Shown in pieces: positions 9,372 through 21,640 of a stretch of 64,000 nucleotides of DNA. The DNA comes from Anisodus tanguticus (Eukaryota > Streptophyta > Magnoliopsida > Solanales > Solanaceae): positions 18,104,954 to 18,168,953 of the forward strand of contig CM067543.1 of assembly GCA_034509755.1 (NCBI GenBank). The letters are read 5' to 3'. The notes below the pieces were generated by a model. The model was given only the letters and a program-made list of their open reading frames with translations, ran no database searches and was not told where the DNA came from. Position 1 is the first letter of the stretch, and each line of letters starts with the position of its first letter. A program made the position numbers and the translations under genes.

Positions 9372-12213
9372 TGTCACGACCCGACCCGACGGGCCGCGAC
9401 TAATCGCCCTAATGGCATCATTATACTAACCTGTCACACATAATCCAACTAACACTTAATGAGTCAGAAATCTGGTTGCATAACGCTGCAATAACAATAT
9501 ATGCCAGGGTAGGCAAGCCGACAAGGCTGCCTTTACCCCCGAATGTACCTGCCTCCAGAGGAGTCACAACTACCCAACACAATATAACAGTCAAGCCGAC
9601 AAGGCTGCCAACAGACAGTACAACAGGCAAGCCGACAAGGCTGCCAACAGATAATATCACATATACATGGGAACACCCCCAACATAGAGTACAATAATAT
9701 GGCTGACCGAAAAAGATTTCTGACCCTTACACCAGTGCAACCCACAACTGTCTACAGACCTCTACAGGAAGGATAACGACATATGACGGGATAGGGCCCC
9801 GTCGTGCCCCTAAATATACATAAATAAAAAAGATAGGGTTCAGTACAAAAATGGTAAAGCTCTGGATCAAAGGAGCTTTCCAAACAAATTGCGCAGAACC
9901 TAAACCGGAGGATCACCAAACCGAACACCTATACCGCGGGCATGAACGCAGCCCCCGAGGAAAGGGGGTCAGTACCAAATAATGTACCGAGTATGTAAAC
10001 ATGAAATACTGCAAATGAGATCATAAGTAGCCAATGGATAACAAGAGATCAGTGTAAAAATCAGGATTCAAATCCAACTGTGCCATAACAATAAAAGTCA
10101 GTTGCCTTATAAAAATGAGAGTCAAGTCAAGAAAACATGAGTGCCTGTCTATATACATATATATATATCTGTAACGTAACCCGGCCTACTAGTGCGGGAC
10201 TCGGTGGAATCATATCATAACCCGGCCCATACTGGGACTCGGTGAAGTCATATCGTAACCCGGCCCATGCTGGGACTCGGTAAAGTTATATCTCATCTAT
10301 GGATCCATCCTACGTAACCCGGCCAACTAGTGAGGGTCTCGGTGAAAAATGCAAGGCTGTGCATGAACGTAACCCGGCCCGGGACTCGGTGAAGTGAAGT
10401 AATAACACTTAGCACGAGTAGATTTCATGAGTAACCATATGCAATCAAAATTTTCATTTGACTCTCAATAAAATCATTATAATAATGTCATAATAAAATC
10501 TTTACTGGAAAATCATAGGCACTTCTCATAACTAACATCTTTAGGAATTAAACTGTATAAGAATCATGCACGTCCGCCGTACTTTCATTAAATAAAAATC
10601 ATGCGAAAGAAAGAAGGAATAGTTCACATACCTCTTAGACGAACTCATCAACTCAATATTAGAGTACGCCTCGTTATAGAACTTCAACCTATAATAATGG
10701 TAATACGTTCGTCAATTCTATGATTACTAGCATACTTTATCTCGAATAACGACTTTTTATTCTATAAAAATTCGGGCAGCACTTCCCCTGTTTATACATG
10801 TTTCCACAACTTCCAAACGAGGCTAATAACATCAATAACCAAGCACCAATTAAGGGCACAACCAAAACAACAATAAAGGGAGTTTACACACCCACTTCTC
10901 ATGTAAATTTAGCCTCTTAATCCACATTAAAACAGCCCACAAAATAGTCCATGTTCCAACAACAACGAGGGTAGAATGTGAAGCCTTTCTACACCTTTCT
11001 ACACCCTTCTTCATTTAGAACTTACATTAGAAATTACCACACTTAAACATGCATAATGGTAACTAAATTTTCAGCATTATAACACCACAAAATAGTCCCT
11101 AAAACAGTCCATATACATCACCACATGTCCAACAATTTCATGCAAGTTCTTGGCCACAACATGTCATAATTCCATAACTCTTATCTGAATTCCTAAAATC
11201 CAATTTCGTATTTCAATACTTCCATATGACTAATTCCAACTAAATCTCAATGTTTCCTTTCAATTTCATCATGCAATTAGTGATAATAATAACAACAATA
11301 ACCAACGAATCCAACAACACCAAAATCTGTCCCAAATTGGCAACTATCCCAAAATTGTCACATGCAATGCTTAAATTCCAATTTTTCCTTAACACAAATT
11401 CATTACCTTAATTCTAACAACATGCATTCCAATTATATCATAGAAAGAAGAATTTTATACCTCAAATTCATCTCAAAATAGTTCGCAATTTTCTGCCCAC
11501 TGTTTGTCCGAAAATCCCCACTGTTTTCGTATGTCTTTCCCTTTTTTGTTCACTTATTCAACTCCAATTGACATGCAAGTGTTCTACAATGTTAAGCCAT
11601 CATCCCTACAAGTTTTTCTTCCAAAATTTCATCCCAAAAATTCAAAATTTCTGGGCATAATCTCGGCCCAGCAGTGGCTGTTTTGCCATTGTTTTTGCCA
11701 CTGTTTTTGCTTCTAATTTTTGGAGAAAAATATAGTCTAGGAAGAGAAGATAAAAATCTCAAATTTGGCTATGGGGTTGAGGGGTTCTTGGCTGGGGTAT
11801 GGGAGAGGAGAGGAGAGTTATGTGTTAAGTTTGAATAAAGAAGATGAAAGAATGAGTGTAGGTTATAAAAATCTGAATTTTCTTTTTTTTTCACTTTGGC
11901 CCCTAAGTTCTTCAATTAATAAATCTTAAATCCACTTCTTTTAATTCCCGAGAATTTCATAAAGCCTCGTATCCTCAATGTCATAATTTTATAATACAAT
12001 ACTATTCCATAACTCCATTGGAATAAATTCAACTACTAGGATTAATTCTCGTCGTCACATGTATAGCACTAAAGGAAAACTATTCCGGGATAACATCCGT
12101 TTATACACTAATTTCCCGTATTAACATATGTAAGTGTTCCTTATATTCAATATTCGAATCTTACTTCCTTAATGACGCTCTTAATTATCATCTTAATCTT
12201 ACGAGGTGTAACA
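9372..12213 (-). repeat. 3' LTR of the chromovirus
   Basis: 2,842 bp, aligned throughout with 17434-20269. It holds the short tandem block at 10175-10400, AT-rich middle sequence, and no convincing gene. Because the element lies on the - strand, this left copy is the downstream LTR. Confidence 0.93.
10175..10400. repeat. Tandem repeat within the LTR, about 38-bp unit
   Basis: CGTAACCCGGCC...GGGACTCGGTGAAGTCATAT recurs five times with small changes. The same block is in the other LTR at about 18243-18470. GC content is clearly higher than in surrounding LTR sequence. Confidence 0.8.
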
Positions 12214-12225
12214 TTCTTCCCCCTC
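12214..12225 (-). promoter_or_regulatory. Polypurine tract of the chromovirus
   Basis: On the - strand the sequence reads GAGGGGGAAGAA immediately before the 3' LTR start TGTTACACC. Confidence 0.8.
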
Positions 12226-12396
12226 AGAAACATTCATCCTCGAATGTTCATAATAAGTCTTATGCTAGAAAAATTTCGTCAGAGTCTCCTTTTTAACTAT
12301 GCCTATCCGCCTATATTCAACACACCAACAGATGCCATGCAGGGCCACAATATATCACTCATATACAATTCCCAATTACCAAAATCAAATAAGGAG

Positions 12397-12909
12397 TTAA
12401 ATTACATTACCTGGAGTCATAGGGAACAAGTAAGGATATTTCTTCTTCATTTCATCTTCTGCCTCCCAAGTCCTTTCCTCCCTATTGTTGTTTCGCCACA
12501 ATACCTTGACGGAAGCCACATCCTTCATCCGTAATCTCCTGACCTGGCGATCAAGTATGGCTATGGGATTTTCCTCATAAGACAGCTCATCTGTCACCTG
12601 GACATCATCTACTGGGAAGACTCTGGAAGGATCACCAATACACTTATGCAGCATAGATACATGGAAGACTGGATGTACTGCTTCCAAATCAGGCGGTAGA
12701 TCCAACTCATATGCAACATTGCCTATCCTACGAATGATCTGGTAAGGCCCGATGTACCTTGGGCTAAGCTTTCCTTTCTTGCCAAACCTCATCACACCCT
12801 TCATGGGTGACACCTTTAGGAACACCCAATCATCAACCTGAAACTCTAAGTGTCGACGTCGATTATCAGCATATGACTTCTGTCGACTCTGTGATGCTAA
12901 TAATCTCTC
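12397..12909 (-). pseudogene. Integrase C-terminus and chromodomain of the chromovirus
   Basis: The - strand frame gives VSPMKGVMRFGKKGKLSPRY, the GPY/F-type C-terminal integrase module (YIGPYQIIRRIGNVAYELDL), and then a chromodomain starting near PIAILDRQVRRLR and continuing with VKVLWRNNNREERTWEAE. The chromodomain directs integration to heterochromatin in this group. It ends at a natural stop at 12397. The piece is separated from the integrase core by an in-frame stop near 12910 where related elements have Gln, so it would not be translated without readthrough. Apart from that one nonsense change the segment looks intact. Confidence 0.9.
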
Positions 12910-13737
12910 TTAAATGAGCTTCACCTTATCAACAGCTTGCTGAACCATGTCTGGGCCGATCAACTTAGTCTCACCTACATCAAACCAACCAATAGGTGAC
13001 CTGCACTTCCTCCCGTATAAGGCCTCGTACGGTGCCATCTGGATGCTAGAATGGTAGCTGTTGTTATAGGCAAACTCAATGAGTGGTAAATGATCATCCC
13101 AACTACCTCTGAAGTCAATAATACAGGCTCTCAGCATATCCTCTAATGTCTGGATAGTACGCTCAACCTGCCCATCCGTCTGTGGATGAAATGATGTGCT
13201 GAGACTCACCTGTGTCCCCAATCCCCTCTGGAATGATCTCCAGAAGTTAGCTATAAACTTAGCTCCTCGATCTGATATAATAGATGTGGGAACCCCGTGC
13301 AGTCTCACTATCTCCCTGATGTACAGCCTAGCATAGTCTTCAGCTGAGTAAGTAGTCATAACTGGAAGAAAATGGGCTGATTTCGTCAGCCTATCCACGA
13401 TAACCCATATGGAATCACACTTCCGCTGAGTGTGAGGTAAGCCTTTAATGAAGTCCATATTGATCACTTCCCACTTCCAAGTCGGGATCTCGATCTCCTG
13501 TAATAATCCACCAGGCTTCTGATGCTCAACCTTAACCTGCTGACAATTCGGGCACTGGGCAACAAATTCTGCGATGTCTCTTTTCATGCCATCCCACCAA
13601 TACAAGCATCTAAGGTCATGGTACATCTTCGTCGACCCTGAGTGAATGGAATAACGGGCATTGTGTGCCTCTCTTATAACCTGTTGTCGTAGCCCTGCAA
13701 TATCAGGTACACATAACCTGCCCTCATACCTCAGCAC
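12910..13737 (-). pseudogene. Integrase core of the chromovirus
   Basis: 275 residues. An H2C2 zinc finger (HNARYSIHSGSTKMYHDL with CPNCQQVK further on), then the catalytic core with Asp in NMDFIKGLP, Asp in SIISDRGAKF and Glu in GQVERTIQTLEDML, so the DDE triad is complete. It ends at an internal stop after VDKVKLI, replacing Gln in relatives. Upstream, at 13774, another stop separates it from RNase H. The protein itself looks close to functional, which agrees with a recent insertion. Confidence 0.92.
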
Positions 13738-13773
13738 ATCGTCAGGTGTAACCTCAAATAAAGTCTTTCCCTT

Positions 13774-14390
13774 TTAGAGAGCTGCATCTCTATACCGGGC
13801 CAGAACAGGATCCTCATACTGACGTTTCTTTACCTCTTCTACGATAGAGGACTCAGCAACATCCCGAATAAGAACCCCGCTATCTCCTGAATCCGCCAAC
13901 CTGACTCCAAGACTCGCTAGCCTATGTATCCCACGAACCATCTTCCTTCTGTCTGGCTGCACATCCGTCAAGCTACCCATGGATCTACAGCTAAGAACAT
14001 CTGCCACAACATTGGCTTTTCCCGGGTGGTATAAATATCAATATCATAGTCCTTTAGCAACTCTAACCACCGCCTCTGCCGTAGGTTCAACTCCTTCTAC
14101 TTAAAGATATATTGGAGACTCTTGTGATCCGTATAAATATCAACATGAATCCCATACAAATAATGTCTCCAAATCTTCAAGGCATGAATCACCGCTGCTA
14201 GCTCCAAATCATGAGTGGGATAATTCTTTTCATGCTTTCTGAGTTGTCGGGAGGCATAAGCTATAACTTTGCCATGTTGCATCAACACACAACCTAGCCC
14301 AATGTCTGAAGCATCACAATAAATTACATAACCATCCGGTCCCTCGGGAAGGGTCAGAACTGGAGCCGTTGTCAACTTGTCCTTCAACAA
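13774..14390 (-). pseudogene. RNase H domain of the chromovirus
   Basis: YVIYCDASDIGLGCVLMQHG carries the first catalytic Asp, KNYPTHDLELAAVIHALKIW the conserved Glu, and IYTDHKSLQYIF the second Asp. After a stop at about 14098, in place of Gln before KELNLRQRRWLELL, the frame continues to the ADVLS box (13980-14007), with a further break before it. Typical RNase H fused behind RT in Ty3 elements. Confidence 0.88.
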
Positions 14391-14420
14391 CTGGAAACTG
14401 TGCTCACAAGCATCCGTCCA

Positions 14421-15240
14421 CTAAAACTTAGCTGCCTTCTGAGTTAGCCTAGTCAAAGGCACTGAGATCGAGGCAAACTTCTCCACAAACCTTCTGTAAT
14501 ACCCTACTAGCCCCAGAAAACTGCGCACCTCAGTAGGTGTCGTAGGTCTGGGCCAATTCTTCACCGCCTCAATCTTCTGTGTATCCACCCGAATACCATT
14601 AGCCCCGATAATATGCCCTAAGAATGCCACCGAAGTCAACCAGAACTCACACTTGGAAAACTTGGCATACAATCTGACTGTTGTGGTCTTTGGAGGACCC
14701 TAAGTACCGTCCTCAAATGGTCCGCATGCTCTCCTTCGAACGGGAATAAACCAGGATATCATCAATGAATACAATGACGAACATGTCTAAGAATGGCCTG
14801 AAGACCCGGTTCATCAAATCCAAAAATACTGTTGGAGCATTGGTCAGTCCAAAAGACATCACCCTAAACTCATAATGTCCATATCGGGTCCTGAATGCTG
14901 TCTTTGGAATATCTGCCTCCCTTACCTGCACCTGATGATAACCTGACCGCAAGTCTATCTTCGAGAAGCACTTAGCACCCTGCAACTAGTCAAATAAATC
15001 ATCAATCCTGGGAAGGGGGTACCTGTTCTTGATGGTTACCTTGTTCAGCTGCCTATAATCCATACACATCCGCAGTGATCCATCTTTCTTCCTCACAAAT
15101 AACACTGGTGCTCCCGATGGAGATGTACTTGGCCTAATAAAGCCTTTCTCCAACAAGTCTCTCAGCTGCTCCTTCAACTCCTTCAGCTCTGCAGGTGCCA
15201 TTCTATAAGGCGGAATGGATATAGGTTGGGTACCTGGCAA
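14421..15240 (-). pseudogene. Reverse transcriptase of the chromovirus
   Basis: RT motifs in order on the - strand: IPPYRMAPAELKELKEQL, GFIRPSTSPSGAPVLFVRKK, MCMDYRQLNKVTIKNRYPLP, then a stop at about 14985 where relatives have Gln (LQGAK), then FSKIDLRSGYHQ, FRVMSFGLTNAP and the active site VFIDDILVYS (YXDD-type, FIDD), then after another break KFSKCEFW, FLGHIIGANGIRVDTQKIEAV and FLGLVGYYRRFVEKF. All catalytic residues are present. The interruptions are nonsense changes and a short frame change near 14700. Confidence 0.92.
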
Positions 15241-15319
15241 TACATCTATACTTGAAATCTATCTCCCGCTCTGAGGGAGACACGGAAGATCATCCGGAAT
15301 ACATCCGGAAACTCACTAA

Positions 15320-15900
15320 CTACCGAATCGACCGAAGAGCTAGTACCTCCGCTTCTGTATCATGCACCCGAACCAAATGATAGATATAACCTTTTCTGAC
15401 CATCTTCCTTGCCTTGAGGTATGAAATAAACTTACCCCTCGGCAATGCTGCATTCCATTTCCATTCTATAACTGGCTCGCTTGGGAACTGAAATCGAACC
15501 AACTTCTCTCTACAATCAACGTTGGCAAAACAAGAAGCCAACCAATCCATACCCATAATGACATCAAAGTCGGTCATATCCAACTCTATCAAATCTGCTA
15601 AGGTATGACGGCTATATATCACCCCCAAATAATTTTTATACACACGCTCAGCTATAACCGAATCTCCTACCGGTGTAGCTACCTCAAATGGTTCTATCGG
15701 CTCAGGTTCTATCCCTATTCTATTAGCAACAAGAGGGGATATGTAGGACAAGGTGGAACCTAGATCTATCAAAGCATATACATTACAAAAAAAGACCGAT
15801 AGTATACCTGTAACAACATCTGGTGACGCCTCCTGATCACGTCTACTGGACAAAGCATACATGTAGGTTCGAAGGACCGTCGGAACTAGAAACTCTGCCA
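15320..15900 (-). pseudogene. Aspartic protease of the chromovirus
   Basis: The - strand frame 15320-16090 gives YALIDLGSTLSYISP with the active-site Asp. Its Gly is preserved but the intervening residue is Leu (D-L-G-S). The distal ELDMTDFDVIMGMDWLA motif follows. Placement between gag and RT is normal. Upstream of about 15905 the open frame is out of register with the gag knuckle, so a frameshift lies between them. Confidence 0.85.
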
Positions 15901-15906
15901 CGACCT

Positions 15907-17227
15907 CTACCACGGCCTGCTGGCGTCTGAATACCTTGCCCGGTGGGGCGCATAGCCATAGATGACTGACGAACCAGCACCCGACCCCATAGGCCGAGCC
16001 ATCCCACCTGAACCACCCATGTTGGGACACTCTCTCATCATATGTCCCTGACGGCCGCAAGAGAAGCAAACACCTGTGGTCGAACAGCATTCCCCAATAT
16101 GAAGCTTACCACACTGAGAGTACCGAGGATAAGGTGGCCTCAACTGACTAGAGTCCCTATTCTACTGAGAACCCGAAGCCCTAGAGCTCTGTCCGGCTCC
16201 TGAATACCCGGGGCGGTCGAACCTCCTGCCCGTAGACTATAGAGGAGCACTCTGTGCTGGATGAGATGAATATATGACCTGCTACTGGAACTGTCTGCCT
16301 CGAGACTCACCGGAATAAGCTGTCGACCTAGCCCTCTTATGCTGGTCCCTGTCATGACCTCTGTCTGACTATCGCCCTCTATGTCGGTCCTCAACCCCCT
16401 GTGCGTATGCCTGGACACGAGCAATATCCATACCCGGCTGAAGAGCTACCGCCATACAACCATCGATCAAATAATAGTCCATCCCATCATAAAGCGATAC
16501 ACCCTGTCTGCCATATCTGCTACAATAGTGGGTGCGTATCTGGCCAATGAATCAAACTCCAGGCTATACTCACGAATGGTCCTGCCATTCTGCCTCAACT
16601 GTAAGAATCTGTCCACTCTAGCTCTCCTCATCTCTGGAGGCAAGAAGTGACCAAGGAAGGCCTCTGTAAACTCCTCCCATGTAGCTGGAGGAACATACTC
16701 TCCCCTGGACAACTCCCAAGACTCATACCAGTTTGTACCTATATCCCGCATCCTATACGAAGCCAAGTCCACAGACTCAATCTCCAAAGCCCTGATTACC
16801 CTCAAGGTACGCTGCATCTGTCGAATAAACTCCTGCGGGTCCTCCTCGGGTGAGACCCGAAAAACTCTGGAGGGTTACAACTCAAGAAATCACGAACCCT
16901 CAAATTGTCAGACCTAGGGTCGACTCCTGGTCCCTGCCTGTGGTTCTGCCCTGCCACCAATCTAGTCAGCAGCTGAACTGCATCTCTCATGGCCCTATCC
17001 TCTGCCCCTGACTGAAGAACAGGAGGCTCAGGTGTTGGGGCCTCGGATCCTGGTGATGTTGCCCCCTGAACTGGAGCCTCTGGTGGTGGCGACGAAGCAG
17101 AGCTCGTCGACTGGGGCACAATTTCCGGCATAGACTGGGTACGGGACCTAGTAACTCTCTGAATCTTGCTGGTATCCCCCGCTGTAGACCTGCCCTTCTG
17201 GGCCGCTGTCGCCTTCTTCGGAGGCAT
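15907..17227 (-). pseudogene. gag of the chromovirus with CCHC zinc knuckle, frameshifted
   Basis: The likely start is the Met of MPPKKATAAQKGRS at 17227 (an upstream in-frame Met exists at 17239). A charged, Pro-rich N-terminus is followed by NLRVRDFLSCNPPEFFGSHP. Near 16850 one base is missing from a C run, and the frame continues as RQMQRTLRVIRALEIES, SWELSRGEYVPPATWEEFTE, and RRARVDRFLQLRQNGRTIRE, the usual retrotransposon gag core. Stops follow near 16370 and 16170. The zinc knuckle CFSCGRQGHMMREC (CX2CX4HX4C) lies near 16035-16076. Nucleocapsid/capsid role in the virus-like particle. Confidence 0.88.
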
Positions 17228-17417
17228 AGCTGTAAACATAGTAAGTTGTCAGAAAGGGATTATCCTACTAACATAGCTCTATTGCACGATCTAAGAGATG
17301 AAAGAATAGAAACCAATCCTAAATGCCCTACAGCCTCCTGTGTATAAGTATGGTGCACAACATACTCATACGCAAGACTCTACTAGACACGGTCTGTAGA
17401 CATTCCAAGGACTAACT

Positions 17418-17429
17418 GCTCTGATACCA
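17418..17429 (-). promoter_or_regulatory. Primer binding site of the chromovirus
   Basis: On the - strand TGGTATCAGAGC, a perfect match to the initiator Met-tRNA 3' complement, starting four bases inside the 5' LTR boundary. Confidence 0.9.
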
Positions 17430-17433
17430 CTTT

Positions 17434-20269
17434 TGTCACGACCCGACCCGACGGGCCGTGACTAACAGCCCTAATGACGTCATTATACTAACATGTCACA
17501 CATAATCCAACTAACACTTAATGAGTCTGAAATCCGGTAGCATAACGCTGCAATAACAACATATGCCAGGGTAGGCAAGCCGACAAGGCTGCCTTTACCC
17601 CCAATGTACCTGCCTCCTGAGGAGTCACAACTACCCAACACAATATAACAGTCAAGCCGACAAGGCTGCCAACAGACAGTACAACAGGCAAGCCGACAAG
17701 GCTGCTAACAGATAATATCACATATACACGGGAACACCCCCAACATAGAGTACAATAATATGGCTGACCAAAATAGATTTCTGACCCTAACACCAGTGCA
17801 ACCCACAACTATCTGCAGACCTCTACAAGAAGGATAACGACATATGACGGTACAGGGCCCCGTCGTGCCCCTAAATATACATAAATCAAAAAGATAGGGT
17901 TCGTACAAAAATGGTAAAGCTCTAGATCAAAGGAGCTTTCAAAACAGCTGCGCAGGAACCTAAACCGGAAGATCACCAAACTGAGCACCTGTACCTGAGG
18001 GCATGAACGCAGCCCCCCGAGGAAAGGGGGTCGTACGAAATAATGTACTGAGTATGTAAACATGAAATACTACAAATGAGATCATAAGTAGCCAATGGAT
18101 AATAAGAGATCAGTATAAAAATCAAGATTCAAATCCAACTGTGCCTTAACAATAAAAGTCAGTTGCCTTATTAAAATGAGAGTCAAGTCAAGAAAACATG
18201 AGTGCTTGTCCATATACATATATATATATATATATATATATGTAACGTAACCCGGCCTACTAGTGCGAGACTCGGTGGAATCATATCATAACCCGGCCCA
18301 TACTGGGACTCGGTGAAGTCATATCGTAACCCGACCCATGCTGGGACTCGGTAAAGTCATATCTCATCTATGGATCCATCCTACGTAACCCGGCCCTCTA
18401 GTGAGGGTCTCGGTGAAAAATGCAAGGCTGTGCACGAACGTAACTCGGCCCGGGACTCGGTGAGGTGAAGTAATAACACTTAGCACGAGTAGATTTCATG
18501 AGTAACCATATGCAATCAAAATTTTCATTTGACTCTCAATAAAATCATTATAATAATGTCATAATAAAATCTTTACTGAAAAATCATAGGCACTTCTCAT
18601 AACTAACATCTTTAGGAATTAAACTGTATAAGAATCATGTACGTCCGCCGTACTTTCATTAAATAAAAATCATGCGAAAGAAAGAAGGAATAGTTCACAT
18701 ACCTCTTAGACGAACTCATCAACTCAATATTAGAGTACGCCTCGTTATAGAACTTCAACCTATAATAATGGTAATACGTTCGTCAATTCTATGATTACTA
18801 GCATACTTTATCTCGAATAACGACTTCTTATTCTATAAAAATTCGGGCAGCACTTCCCCTGTTTATACATGTTTCCACAACTTCCAAACGAGGCTAATAA
18901 CATCAATAACCAAGCACCAATTAAGGGCACAACCAAAACAACAATAAAGGGAGTTTACACACCCACTTCTCATGTAAATTTAGCCTCTTAATCCACATTA
19001 AAACATCCCACAAAACAGTCCATGTTCCAACAACAATGAGGGTAGAATGTGAAGCCTTTCTACACCCTTATTCCTTTAGGAATTACATTAGCAATTACCA
19101 CACTTAAACATGCATAATGGTAACTAAATTTTCAGCATTATAACACCACAAAATAGTCCCTAAAACAGTCCATATACATCACCACATGTCCAACAATTTC
19201 ATGCAAGTTCTTGGCCACAACATGTCATAATTCCATAACTCTTATCTTAATTCCTAAAATCTAATTTCATATTTCAATACTTCCATATGACTAATTCCAA
19301 CTAAATCTCAATGTTTCTTTCAATTTCATCATGCAATTAGTGATAATAATAACAACAATAACCAACAAATCCAACAACACCAAAATCTGTCCCAAATTGG
19401 CAACTAGCCCAAAATTGTCATATGCAATGCTTAAATTCCAATTTTTTCTTAACACAAATTCATTACCTTAATTCTAACAACATGCATTCCAATTATATCA
19501 TAGAAATAAGAATTTTATACTAAAAATTCATCCCAAAACATTCCGCAATTTTCTGCCCACTGTTTGTCCGAAAATCCCCACTGTTTTCGTATTTCTTTCC
19601 CTTTTTTGTTCACTTTTTCAACTCCAATTGACATGCAAGTGTTCTACAATGTTAAGCCATCATCCCTATATGTTGTTTTCCAAAATTTCATCCCAAAAAT
19701 TTGTAATTTCTGGGCATAATCTCGGCCCAGCAGTGGTTGTTTTGCCACTTTTTTGCCACTGTTTTTGCTTCTAATTTTTGGTGAAAAATGTAGTCTAGGA
19801 AGAGAAGATAAAAATATCAAATTTGGCTATGGGGTTGGGGGTTTCTTGGCTGGGGTATGGGGGGAGAGGAGAGTTTTTGTTAAGTTTGAATGAAGAAGAT
19901 GAAAGAATGAGTGTAGGTTATAAAAATCTGAATTTTCTTTTTTTTTTCACTTTGGCCTCCAAGTTCTTCCATTAATAAATCTTAAACCCACTTCTTTTAA
20001 TTCCCGAGAATTTCATAAAGCCTCGTATCCTCAATGTCATAATTTTATAATACAATACTATTCCATAACTCCATTGGAATAAATTCAACTACTAGGATTA
20101 ATTTTCGTCGTCACATGTATAGCACTAAAGGAAAACTATTCCGGGATAACATCCGTTTATACACTAATTTCCTGTATTAACATATGTAAGTGTTCCTTAT
20201 ATTCAATATCCGAATATTACTTCCTTAATGACGTTTTTAATTATCATCTTAATCTTACGAGGTGTAACA
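17434..20269 (-). repeat. 5' LTR of the chromovirus
   Basis: 2,836 bp, nearly identical to 9372-12213. Differences include an expanded TA run (about 18217-18241) and scattered substitutions. It also contains the 38-bp tandem block (about 18243-18470). The perfect GAAAG duplication follows at 20270-20274. Confidence 0.93.
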
Positions 20270-20439
20270 GAAAGAGGGGTCGCAATTGGAGAAATAGAAA
20301 AACAACATAGCGGGAGTCGGCAACACAGATCGGCCCCATAGAAAACTAACAATCTTTCTATGACTATAGGTCCCCGTACGTCATCAGGAGGACGACAGGT
20401 TTTTCTACTAACCAATTTGTTGGTAAATGAAACAGGTAC

Positions 20440-20650
20440 AATGAAAGACACTCTGACATTGGAAGATAACCGCCAGGCCCCGAGAGCCACCGATAACAAA
20501 GACACCCTGATGCTAGAAGCTGACAATCAGGCCCTGAGAGCCACAAAAATACAAAAAGACACTCCGCCACCGAAAGACAACAATCATGCCCCAAGAGTCG
20601 TATATAGAGAAAAGACCACAAGGGCGACACAACCTAGCCATGAGAGCTAG
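20440..20650 (+). repeat. Tandem repeat, about 62-bp unit, three copies (Tat 3' UTR)
   Basis: The phrases AAAGACACTCTG, GAAGATAACCGCCAGGCCCC and GAGAGCCAC recur at about 62-bp spacing. This is the first array of the distal Tat 3' UTR after the chromovirus insertion. Confidence 0.65.
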
Positions 20651-20759
20651 AAAAAGGATGAAGAAAAATAATTTGATCATAAAAGTTGTACAAAATACAA
20701 ATAGGCATCTGATCGAGAGGGTCACAACTAACAAGAAGACTAAAGAAGCACAATCCAGC

Positions 20760-21225
20760 CACGAGAGCCATTTTAAAAGTCATAGTGATATAATTTTGGT
20801 CAAGAAGGATGCATTATTCACTCCAGAGCAAGAACGATGTAAATCTGGTAATGAAGGTTGCAGTCTTCATTCCAAAAATCAAAGTGATGTAATTCCAGTC
20901 ATGAAGTATACTCCAGAGTCATATGATGTAAATCTGGTAAAAGAGGCTGCAATCTTCATCTTTAAAGTCAGAACATTGTAAATACGGTCAAAGAGGTCGT
21001 GGTCTTCCCTCTAAGAGTCAAGGTGATATAAACTCGGTCAAAGAGGCCATAGTCTTTACCCCAGAATCAGAGCGCTGTAAATCTTATCAAAGATACTGAC
21101 GTGTTTGCTTTAAGAGTCATGGTGATATAAACCTGGTCAAAGAGGTTACAATCTTCGCCTGAGAATCAGAATGATGTAAATCCATTTAGAAGGCTGCAAT
21201 ATTTGTTCCCAAAAGTCAAGTGCAT
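20760..21225 (+). repeat. Tandem repeat, about 60-70-bp unit, about seven copies (Tat 3' UTR)
   Basis: GAGTCA-GGTGATATAA, GGTCAAAGAGG and GCAGTCTTCATTCC-like phrases return every 60-70 bp with many small changes. Distinct in sequence from the arrays on either side. Confidence 0.65.
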
Positions 21226-21640
21226 ATCGAGAGGGTCATTCATACAAGTGCATACTGAGAGAACCATTCATGCAAGTGTAGGCCGAGAGGGTCATTCATA
21301 CTAACTGCTAAGAGGGCCATTCATATAAACTATCGAGAGGGTCATTCATACAACTGCATGCCGAGAGCTCCATTCATACAAACTTATGAGAGAGCTATTC
21401 ATACAAACTACTGAGAGGGTCATTCATACAAACTACAGACAGGGCCATTCATACTAACTGCCAAGAGGGCCATTCATATAAACATTACCGAGAGGGTCAT
21501 TCAAACAACTGCATGTCGAGAGTGACATTCATACAAACCTTATCGAGAGAGTCATTCATATAAACATGCTAAGAGGGCCATTCATAAAAACATTACTGTG
21601 AGGGACATTCATACAAATAATGTCGAGAGGGACGTTAATA
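21226..21640 (+). repeat. Tandem repeat, about 25-32-bp unit, about 14 copies (Tat 3' UTR)
   Basis: CGAGAGGGTCATTCATACAAACT-like units recur with variable length and point changes. Repeat and interval are not cleanly separated; the whole unit repeats. Confidence 0.75.

Larger units (their letters stand above)
9372..20269 (-). mobile_element. Tekay/Del chromovirus (Ty3/gypsy), nearly full length, nested in the Tat 3' UTR
   Basis: An element of 10,898 bp bounded by 2.84-kb LTRs (9372-12213 and 17434-20269) that begin TGTCACGACC and end GTGTAACA. A perfect 5-bp target duplication GAAAG sits at 9367-9371 and 20270-20274. Coding order on the - strand is gag with CCHC knuckle, protease, reverse transcriptase, RNase H, integrase, chromodomain, as in the Tekay (Del) clade. 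The primer site is at 17418-17429 and the purine tract at 12214-12225. The LTRs differ by only a few percent by eye, so this is the youngest large insertion here. Several CAG/CAA-to-stop changes and at least two frameshifts inactivate it. Confidence 0.93.

Noticed and set aside
20203..20981. Overlapping open frames on both strands (88-131 codons)
   Set aside because: They are produced by the 62-65-bp tandem arrays of the Tat 3' UTR, where the repeat lacks stops in some frames; no recognised domain.
21226..21640. CRISPR-like regular repeats
   Set aside because: Units and intervals both repeat, lengths vary, and the context is a plant retrotransposon 3' UTR with no cas genes; it is a simple tandem array.
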